A DNA stretch of 10,821 nucleotides, from positions 1 through 10,821 of the forward strand of contig JALWNJ010000352.1 in assembly GCA_026995955.1 (NCBI GenBank), read 5' to 3'. Position numbers and translations under genes: made by a program. The stretch is from Gammaproteobacteria bacterium. GTDB taxonomy: Bacteria > Pseudomonadota > Gammaproteobacteria > J044. The notes under the pieces were generated by a model. That model did not search any database. It was given only the letters and a program-made list of their open reading frames with translations, and was not told the DNA's origin. This document shows, piece by piece, positions 6,965 to 10,821 of the stretch; positions within the stretch are counted from its first letter, which is position 1, and each line of letters starts with the position of its first letter.

Positions 6965-7508
6965 TCCATCCGTCATCCGGTACCGCGGCGGCTTCTCGCT
7001 GCTGGAGCTGCTGGTGTTCATCGTCATCGTCAGCATCGCGCTGCTCGGCCTGGTGGGCCTGTTCGCCACCAATGTGCGCGGCAGCGCCGATGTGCTGCTG
7101 CGCCAGCAGGCCATCGAGGTGGCGCATGCCTACATGGAGACGGTCAAGAACCGCAAGTGGAACCACAACACCCCCGCCGGGGGCGGCTGCGTCAACACCG
7201 GCTCGGGCTACTGCCCCACGGGCCCGGCCGCGGCGGCCATCGGCAACGACGGCCAGGCGCGCGCGGAGTACGACGACATCGACGACTACAACGGCATCGA
7301 CGAGGCGCCGATGACGCTGGACCCCGGCGGCAACCTGGTCCCGGTGCCGGGGCTGTCGAACTATCGGGTGCAGGTGAGCGTGAGCCAGCCGGCGGCCGGC
7401 AGCGCGCTCGGTGGCGTGCCGGCGGCGGACCAGCGCCTGATCACGGTGACCGTCACCGCGCCCGACGGCCAGCGCATCGTGCTCAACGGATTCCGGGTGA
7501 ACTTCTGA
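6948..7508 (+). CDS. mshD: MshD-like minor pilin (PilV/GspI-like)
   Basis: Minor pilin of 186 residues. A 15-residue leader ends in two glycines; cleavage after G15 gives FSLLELLVFIVIVSIALLGL with Glu at +5 (E20). The segment after the helix, RQQAIEVAHAYMETV, is typical of MshD/PilV proteins, which carry a conserved A-x-x-x-M-E region. Further on are two cysteines, in GGGCVNTG and GYCPTG, then an acidic stretch (DDIDDYNGIDE) and a beta-rich C-terminus (DQRLITVTVTAPDG...). The start at 6948 lies inside the 3' end of mshC (17-base overlap) and is the only ATG that leaves a sensible leader. The stop TGA shares one base with the mshO ATG. Its place in the run C-D-O-P matches the classical MSHA order. 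Confidence 0.8.
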   Translation: MRASSSPSVIRYRGGFSLLELLVFIVIVSIALLGLVGLFATNVRGSADVLLRQQAIEVAHAYMETVKNRKWNHNTPAGGGCVNTGSGYCPTGPAAAAIGNDGQARAEYDDIDDYNGIDEAPMTLDPGGNLVPVPGLSNYRVQVSVSQPAAGSALGGVPAADQRLITVTVTAPDGQRIVLNGFRVNF

Positions 7509-8335
7509 TGATCGCCCGCAGGCAGTCAATCGGCTTTACCCTGGTGGAGATGATCGTGGTCATCGTCGTGCTGGGCATCGTCGCCGGCGTGCTGGGCGGC
7601 TTTATCTACCAGGCCGTCAACGCCTATCGCGACACCAGCGAGCGCAGCGAGCTGGTGGACCGTGCCCGCGTGGCGCTGGAGCGACTGGCACGCGAGGTAC
7701 AGCACGCGGTGCCGAACAGCATCCGGGTGCTCAATGGCGGCGCTGGCGTCGAGTTCGTCACGGCGCGCAGTGGTGGCCGGCTGGTGCATGTCACCGAGGA
7801 CTTCGGCACCGGCTTCCGGCGCCGCAACCGGCGCTTCGTCACCCGCGCCAACCGCAGCGAGCTGTATTCCGTGGGCACCGGACAGACGGTGGCCAGCGGC
7901 GAACTGCTGGTCATCGGCAACAGCTCGCCCGGTGACCTGCAGGGGCTGGCTACCGTCGCCACCCTGAGCGGCATCAGCCCGACGAATGCGGCCCAGGATG
8001 GCGTCAGCGCCGCGCAGATCCTCCAGTTCGCGGCCCACCGCTTCCCCTACGACAGCCCCGGCCTGCACTACCAGATCATCGACTACACCCACGAGGTGGG
8101 CCTGTCCGGCGCCGCCCTGTACTGGCACCGTGCCGCCGGGCTGGACGGTTACGACGGCGCCGCCGGCTGGAGCGCGGCCGATCCGGTGCTGGTGGACGGC
8201 GTCGGTCGGGTGAACTTCAGCTACTTCCCCGGCTCCAGCGAATCCGGCGGCATCCTCACCGTCACCCTGGAGCTGGCCGAGGGCGACGAGTCCATCTCCC
8301 TGGTGCGCGAGATCCATGTGAGGAACACCCCATGA
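7508..8335 (+). CDS. mshO: MshO-like minor pilin (PilW/GspJ-like)
   Basis: Minor pilin of 275 residues, probably part of the tip or priming complex of the MSHA pilus. Leader MIARRQSIG, cleavage after G9, then FTLVEMIVVIVVLGIVAGVL with Glu at +5 (E14). After the helix comes YRDTSERSELVDRARVALERLAREVQHAVPNSIRV (about 39-73), the pattern typical of MshO/PilW, where basic residues and L-x-R-x-x-R precede the globular domain. The remainder is a large beta-rich domain ending ESISLVREIHVRNTP. The ATG overlaps the mshD stop (TGATG); GGGTGA upstream may serve as a weak ribosome site. It overlaps mshP by four bases. The order with its neighbours makes the MshO name more secure than the sequence alone would. 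Confidence 0.8.
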   Translation: MIARRQSIGFTLVEMIVVIVVLGIVAGVLGGFIYQAVNAYRDTSERSELVDRARVALERLAREVQHAVPNSIRVLNGGAGVEFVTARSGGRLVHVTEDFGTGFRRRNRRFVTRANRSELYSVGTGQTVASGELLVIGNSSPGDLQGLATVATLSGISPTNAAQDGVSAAQILQFAAHRFPYDSPGLHYQIIDYTHEVGLSGAALYWHRAAGLDGYDGAAGWSAADPVLVDGVGRVNFSYFPGSSESGGILTVTLELAEGDESISLVREIHVRNTP

Positions 8336-8730
8336 CCGGCATTGCGAGCAGCCAGCGTGGCGCCTCGGTGCTGGTGGCCCTGTTCCTGATCACCGGGCTG
8401 GCCATCCTCGGGGCCATCCTGGTGCGGCTGATGGTGCACGGCAGCACCACCGGCATCGACGACTGGTACTCCGAACAGGCCTTCCAGGCCGCCGAGAGCG
8501 GCGTGGACTGGGCCGCCTACCAGATCGGCAGCGGCACTGTCGGTGCCTGCGACGCCACGCCCTACACCGGTGCCGCCGCCCTGGGCGACGGCTCTGCCTT
8601 CCAGGTCAGCGTCAGCTGCACCCCCGATCTGGGCAACGGCCGCCGCCTTTACACCATTACCAGCACCGGCACCCACAGCGCCGCGCTGGGCGACATCACC
8701 CGCCAGATCATCGTCGAGTACATGCCCTGA
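8332..8730 (+). CDS. mshP: MshP-like minor pilin (PilX-like, lacks Glu+5)
   Basis: Small pilin-like protein of 132 residues closing the msh operon. The leader MTGIASSQRG is followed by ASVLVALFLITGLAILGAIL. Position +1 is Ala and +5 is Val, so the usual Glu is absent, as in PilX/MshP proteins and the tip pseudopilin GspK. The segment EQAFQAAESGVDWAAYQI (about 48-65) is characteristic of the MshP/PilX group. Two cysteines, in GACDAT and SCTPD, could pair. The ATG overlaps the mshO stop as ATGA, and TGAGGA eight bases upstream provides a ribosome site. A repeat-rich stretch begins immediately after the stop codon. Loss of Glu+5 is compatible with an apical position in the pilus (inference). Confidence 0.8.
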   Translation: MTGIASSQRGASVLVALFLITGLAILGAILVRLMVHGSTTGIDDWYSEQAFQAAESGVDWAAYQIGSGTVGACDATPYTGAAALGDGSAFQVSVSCTPDLGNGRRLYTITSTGTHSAALGDITRQIIVEYMP

Positions 8731-8731
8731 C

Positions 8732-8850
8732 AGCAGGGGCGAGGGACTTGGGGCCTGGTACGAGGGGGATACTCCGTTGTTGCGTCACGGGTTCCAGGCC
8801 CCTGGCTGAAAAAGGGAGGATCCCTTTCCAGGGAACGAGGGGCCTGGCAC
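8732..8850. repeat. Mosaic intergenic repeat (copy 1) upstream of the first TA pair
   Basis: The left part (8732-8751) is the inverted form of the heptamer array found at 9465-9488 and 10248-10271, with two heptamer units instead of three. The right part (8809-8850) holds AAAGGG (8811-8816) and CCCTTT (8822-8827) as a hairpin with a 5-base loop, followed by CCAGGGAACGAGG, close to the copy at 9411-9442. GGGGCCTGG occurs at 8750-8758 and 8839-8847, with its reverse complement CCAGGCCCC between them at 8794-8802. Confidence 0.65.
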
Positions 8851-8871
8851 GGAAGGGTGATTGGGCTTTGC

Positions 8872-8880
8872 TGCTACAAT
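8872..8880 (+). promoter_or_regulatory. Extended -10 promoter of the RelE/ParE-type TA pair
   Basis: TGCTACAAT matches the extended -10 consensus with one mismatch. No good -35 is seen 16-18 bases upstream. Transcription would begin near 8887, leaving a leader of about 28 bases with AGAGG (8903-8907) as ribosome site. The 13-base string GCTGCTACAATAC (8870-8882) recurs exactly before vapB at 9574-9586. Confidence 0.6.
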
Positions 8881-8914
8881 ACGAAGCGGGATCCAGCGGG
8901 AAAGAGGTGCCAGG

Positions 8915-9103
8915 ATGAATACGGCGAAGGATACGGTACGGGCCTTGCTCGACAGGCTGCCGGATGATTGCAGCCTTGAGGATGTCCAGTACCATCTCTT
9001 CGTAGTGGAGAAGATCCGCAGGAGCGAAGAGCGTGCCCGCCTTGAAGGTGCCCGGAGCCAGGAGGAGGTAGAAAGGGACTTCAGCGAATGGACAAGCCGG
9101 TAG
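8915..9103 (+). CDS. Putative antitoxin of a RelE/ParE-type pair
   Basis: Short acidic-basic helical protein of 62 residues, called an antitoxin mainly because it precedes a recognisable RelE/ParE toxin and overlaps it by 16 bases. The stretch LPDDCSLEDVQYHLFVVEKIRRSEERARLEGA (about 15-46) looks like two helices and probably holds the dimerisation or DNA-binding part. The tail SQEEVERDFSEW (48-59) resembles the C-terminal toxin-wrapping helices of type II antitoxins. I do not see a clear ribbon-helix-helix or Phd motif, so the DNA-binding class stays open. The start at 8915 is set by AGAGG seven bases upstream; a TTG at 8861 in the same frame would precede the promoter and is rejected. Autoregulation through the promoter at 8872-8880 is expected for such modules but not shown here. 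Confidence 0.7.
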   Translation: MNTAKDTVRALLDRLPDDCSLEDVQYHLFVVEKIRRSEERARLEGARSQEEVERDFSEWTSR

Positions 9104-9405
9104 CGTGGTCACCCGAGGCAGAAGAGGATCTGCGGTCAATCGCCGAATACATTTCGCGTGATTCACCCTTATATGCTGCTGCCGTGGTTCGGAAAATTCT
9201 CGAAACGGCACGCAGCGCTGGGCGAGAACCCTGGATGGGAAGGATGGTGCCCGAGCTGGCCGTGGAGGACACCAGGGAAAGGTTCGTTTACAGTTATCGC
9301 CTGATCTATCGGGTGCAGTCGGACCATGTCCTGATACTGGCGGTCATCCATGGCAGACGCCTGCTGGAGAACCTTCAGCACCGACTGGATGAACAAGGAT
9401 CATAG
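9088..9405 (+). CDS. RelE/ParE-family toxin
   Basis: Type II toxin of 105 residues with the RelE/ParE fold pattern. An N-terminal helical hairpin starts with WSPEAEEDLRSIAEYI (7-22), then G-x-x-VPEL (51-57). RERF...YRLIYRV (63-76) and ILAVIHGRRLL (83-93) give the C-terminal strands, with conserved basic residues R71, H88 and R90. The VPEL-RE-YRLIY-V-HGRR pattern is closest to ParE-like members, which poison DNA gyrase, but mRNA-cleaving RelE members share much of it, so the target cannot be assigned. Length is normal and the frame intact. The ATG lies inside the antitoxin gene, indicating coupled translation. A hairpin repeat begins six bases after its stop. Confidence 0.85.
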   Translation: MDKPVAWSPEAEEDLRSIAEYISRDSPLYAAAVVRKILETARSAGREPWMGRMVPELAVEDTRERFVYSYRLIYRVQSDHVLILAVIHGRRLLENLQHRLDEQGS

Positions 9406-9410
9406 GCGCC

Positions 9411-9488
9411 AAAAGGGGACGGACCCTTTCCAGGGGACGAGGTGCCAGCCCCGTGCGCCTCGCACCCAGTCCCTCGCCACTCGCCCCT
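9411..9488. repeat. Intergenic repeat (copy 2) between the two TA modules
   Basis: AAAGGG (9412-9417) pairs with CCCTTT (9424-9429), followed by CCAGGGGACGAGG as in copy 1. After a GC-rich link comes a degenerate heptamer array AGTCCCT-CGCCACT-CGCCCCT (9468-9488). The stretch 9465-9488 matches 10248-10271 at 22 of 24 bases. Beyond it, AAAGAGGC (9513-9520) and GCCTCTTT (9542-9549) form an 8-bp inverted repeat upstream of the vapB promoter. Confidence 0.7.
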
Positions 9489-9575
9489 CATCAGCACCGG
9501 CTTCTGGAGCCAAAAGAGGCCTGTTCTCTTCTGGGGTCCATGCCTCTTTCACGAAAGTCGGGATGCGCATCGGGC

Positions 9576-9602
9576 TGCTACAATACACATTTGGAGGTGT
9601 AT
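9576..9602 (+). promoter_or_regulatory. vapBC promoter with overlapping operator-like inverted repeat
   Basis: TGCTACAAT (9576-9584) is an extended -10 element; transcription would start near 9591. ATACAC (9583-9588) and GTGTAT (9597-9602) form a 6-bp inverted repeat with an 8-base spacer. It covers the end of the -10, the predicted start and the ribosome site GGAGGT (9593-9598). Such a site suits autorepression by a VapBC complex (inference). Confidence 0.55.
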
Positions 9603-9605
9603 GCG

Positions 9606-9821
9606 ATGCGAACCAACATTGTGCTGGATGACGAGCTTGTCGCCGAGGCCATGCGTCTGAGCGGCGCGCATACCAAGCGGGAAGTGGTGGATCGGGCACT
9701 GCGGGAGCTGGTGGCGCGGCTGGCCCAGAAGCGGCTCAAGGCATTGCGGGGCAGCAAGCTGCTGGATCCCGCTTACGACATCGACCGCATCCGTCGCAGC
9801 ATGAACCGGGATGCTGGTTGA
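9606..9821 (+). CDS. vapB: VapB antitoxin (type II VapB family)
   Basis: Antitoxin of 71 residues that should bind the VapC toxin below and repress the pair. The N-terminus MRTNIVLDDELVAEAMRLSG is the standard opening of the VapB type II family (ribbon-helix-helix: a strand RTNIVLDD, then helices around 9-35 with TKREVVDRALRELV). The C-terminal part (about 43-71) is charged and helical, ending RIRRSMNRDAG, as expected for the toxin-binding tail. The start is fixed by GGAGGT seven bases upstream. Length is normal. It overlaps vapC by 11 bases, so translation is likely coupled. A possible operator lies directly before it at 9583-9602. Confidence 0.88.
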   Translation: MRTNIVLDDELVAEAMRLSGAHTKREVVDRALRELVARLAQKRLKALRGSKLLDPAYDIDRIRRSMNRDAG

Positions 9822-10200
9822 CAGCGGTGTCTGGATCGACTGGATCCGGGTGCGGGAGACGGTGGCCACGCGTCTGCTCGACATCGCACTGGACAAGGGG
9901 GATGTCGTGTTGGCCCCGGTCATCGTCCAGGAACTGTTGCAGGGGGCACGAGACGAGCCGTCGCTGAACGAACTGAAGGCCATGCTCTCGGGTCAGCCGA
10001 TGCTGATGCCCGGCCTCGAAACGCACATCGCGGCCGCCGAGGTGTATGCGCGTTGCCGCTGGCGCGGACTGACGGTGCGAAGCCCGCACGATTGCCTGAT
10101 CGCCTGCCTGGCGCTGGAACATGGCGAGCCCCTGCTGGCGGAAGACCGGGATTATCGAGTGATTCGGCAGGTCCTGCCCGATCTCGAACTCCTGCCCTAG
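9811..10200 (+). CDS. vapC: VapC toxin (PIN-domain ribonuclease)
   Basis: PIN-domain endoribonuclease of 129 residues; VapC toxins cleave tRNA or rRNA when free of VapB. The acidic active-site set is visible: D4 in MLVDSGVWID, E41 in VIVQELLQGA, D94 in SPHDCLIACLAL, and D112/D114 in EDRDY. The order and spacing fit an intact, full-length VapC, so it is probably active. The opening LVDSGVWIDWIR is typical of the VapC members that pair with MRTNIVLDDEL-type VapB. The ATG lies within the 3' end of vapB. Downstream the gene converges on ntrC with only about 70 bases between the stops, which hold a hairpin repeat that may stop transcription from both sides. The RNA target cannot be read from the sequence. 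Confidence 0.9.
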   Translation: MLVDSGVWIDWIRVRETVATRLLDIALDKGDVVLAPVIVQELLQGARDEPSLNELKAMLSGQPMLMPGLETHIAAAEVYARCRWRGLTVRSPHDCLIACLALEHGEPLLAEDRDYRVIRQVLPDLELLP

Positions 10201-10219
10201 CGCGCTACGTTGCTTTTCC

Positions 10220-10240
10220 AAAAGGGGACGGCCCCCTTTT
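10220..10240. terminator. Candidate bidirectional terminator between vapC and ntrC
   Basis: AAAAGGGG (10220-10227) and CCCCTTTT (10233-10240) form a perfect 8-bp hairpin with a 5-base loop. On the plus strand GGGG/CCCC is followed by TTTT, and the same holds on the minus strand, which suits two convergent genes. The GC stem is only four pairs, so termination may be weak. It is also the hairpin of the third copy of the intergenic repeat. Confidence 0.5.
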
Positions 10241-10274
10241 CCCCGTACCAAGTCCCTCGCCACTTGCCCCTGCT
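10241..10274. repeat. Heptamer array of repeat copy 3
   Basis: Completes the third repeat copy, whose hairpin is at 10220-10240. The array AGTCCCT-CGCCACT-TGCCCCT (10251-10271) matches 9468-9488 and, inverted and one unit shorter, 8732-8751. The shared CCCCTGCT (10267-10274) reaches into the stop codon of ntrC. Confidence 0.6.
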
Positions 10275-10821
10275 AACACCCCTCCATCCCCAGCTCCTTG
10301 AGCTTGCGCGTGAGTGTGTTGCGGCCCCAGCCGAGCAGGCGGGCGGCGTCCTGCTTGCGTCCGCCGGTGCGCTCCAGCGCAGCGCGGATCATGACGCGCT
10401 CGAACTCCGGCTCGGCCTCTTCCAGCAGCCGTTCGCGGCCCAGGGCGAGCTGCTTGCGGGCCCACTGCGCCAGGGCCTCCTGCCAGTTGGCGGGCGAGGT
10501 GGCGGCGGGCGCGCCGGCCTCGGCCGGGGGCGTCCGCTCGCGCAGTTCCGGCGGCAGGTCGGCGAGGTGGATCTCGTGACCGGCGGCCATCACGGTGAGC
10601 CAGCGCGCCAGGTTCTCGAGCTGGCGCACGTTGCCGGGCCAGTCCAGGCCCTTGAGGTATTCGATGACCTCGGGGCGCGGCTGCTTGGGTTCCACTTCCA
10701 GCTCGCGGGCAGCGGTCTGCAGGAAGTGGTCGAGCAGCAGCGGGATGTCCTCGCGGCGCTCGCGCAGGGCCGGCAGGTGGATGCGGATGACATTGAGGCG
10801 ATGGAACAGGTCCTCGCGGAA
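10273..10821 (-). CDS. ntrC: NtrC (GlnG) nitrogen response regulator, C-terminal part
   Basis: Last 182 residues of a sigma-54-dependent response regulator that activates nitrogen-assimilation promoters when phosphorylated by NtrB; the gene runs off the window. The visible part opens with FREDLFHRLNVIRI and LPALRERREDIPLL, the C-terminal portion of the AAA+ ATPase. Then come WPGNVRQLENLARWL (the sensor II region), a linker, and a C-terminal FIS-type helix-turn-helix, ERTGGRKQDAARLLGWGRNTL followed by TRKLKELGM. The GWGRNTLTRKLKELGM ending is what separates NtrC from other NtrC-like activators. The missing N-terminal part, about 290 residues by comparison with the family, would hold the receiver and GAFTGA loop; ntrB (glnL) is expected further upstream on this strand. 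It ends with TAG at 10273-10275, convergent with vapC. Confidence 0.9.
   Translation of the reverse strand, partial: FREDLFHRLNVIRIHLPALRERREDIPLLLDHFLQTAARELEVEPKQPRPEVIEYLKGLDWPGNVRQLENLARWLTVMAAGHEIHLADLPPELRERTPPAEAGAPAATSPANWQEALAQWARKQLALGRERLLEEAEPEFERVMIRAALERTGGRKQDAARLLGWGRNTLTRKLKELGMEGC

Noticed and set aside
9465..9488. Heptamer arrays considered as a CRISPR-like or attachment-site structure
   Set aside because: The units are seven bases without spacers, and no cas gene, integrase or tRNA is present.
8731..10275. Insertion sequence or transposon
   Set aside because: Inverted repeat blocks bound the region, but no transposase and no clear target duplication are visible; kept as a repeat-flanked cassette only.

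Overview
The window comes from a GC-rich (roughly 60-68 %) bacterial chromosome. The gene content points to a gammaproteobacterium: an MSHA-type (mannose-sensitive haemagglutinin) type IV pilus locus, and an NtrC whose C-terminus is of the glnG/ntrC type found in that class. I cannot name a genus; a sulfur-oxidising or Ectothiorhodospiraceae-like lineage is only a guess.

Layout. (1) 5-631: a four-helix membrane protein of unknown function, possibly extending upstream of the window. (2) 632-1258: a major-pilin transcription unit. It has a good sigma-54 -24/-12 site flanked by two related palindromes, then an MshA-like prepilin (764-1192), then a canonical intrinsic terminator (1230-1258). (3) 1530-1997: a small secreted basic helical protein with four cysteines, unknown family, followed by a strong hairpin. 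(4) 2265-8730: a tightly overlapping five-gene operon. It encodes a 1411-residue MshQ-like surface protein (nidogen-like, LamG, beta-solenoid-like and DUF6701 regions) and the minor pilins MshC, MshD, MshO and MshP. MshQ lies ahead of the minor pilins; in the classical Vibrio and Shewanella loci it is last. (5) 8731-10275: two type II toxin-antitoxin modules, a RelE/ParE-type pair and a VapBC pair. Related repeats lie before, between and after them. These carry an AAAGGG/CCCTTT hairpin and short heptamer arrays (AGTCCCT-CGCCACT-YGCCCCT), and the outermost heptamer blocks are in inverted orientation. (6) 10273-10821, minus strand: the 3' end of ntrC (glnG), converging on the TA cluster.

How it works together (inference). 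MshA forms the pilus shaft. MshC, D, O and P would prime assembly and carry MshQ to the tip, much as PilVWX-FimU carry PilY1; MshQ's LamG and nidogen-like domains suggest an adhesin. No assembly ATPase, platform protein or secretin gene is in the window. The TA modules look like repeat-associated accessory cargo between the msh operon and the conserved ntr region.

The most interesting items are the sigma-54/twin-palindrome pilin leader, the modular MshQ with an EF-hand-like loop near its C-terminus, the unknown four-Cys secreted protein, and the repeat family around the TA genes, whose hairpin is conserved although its sequence varies.
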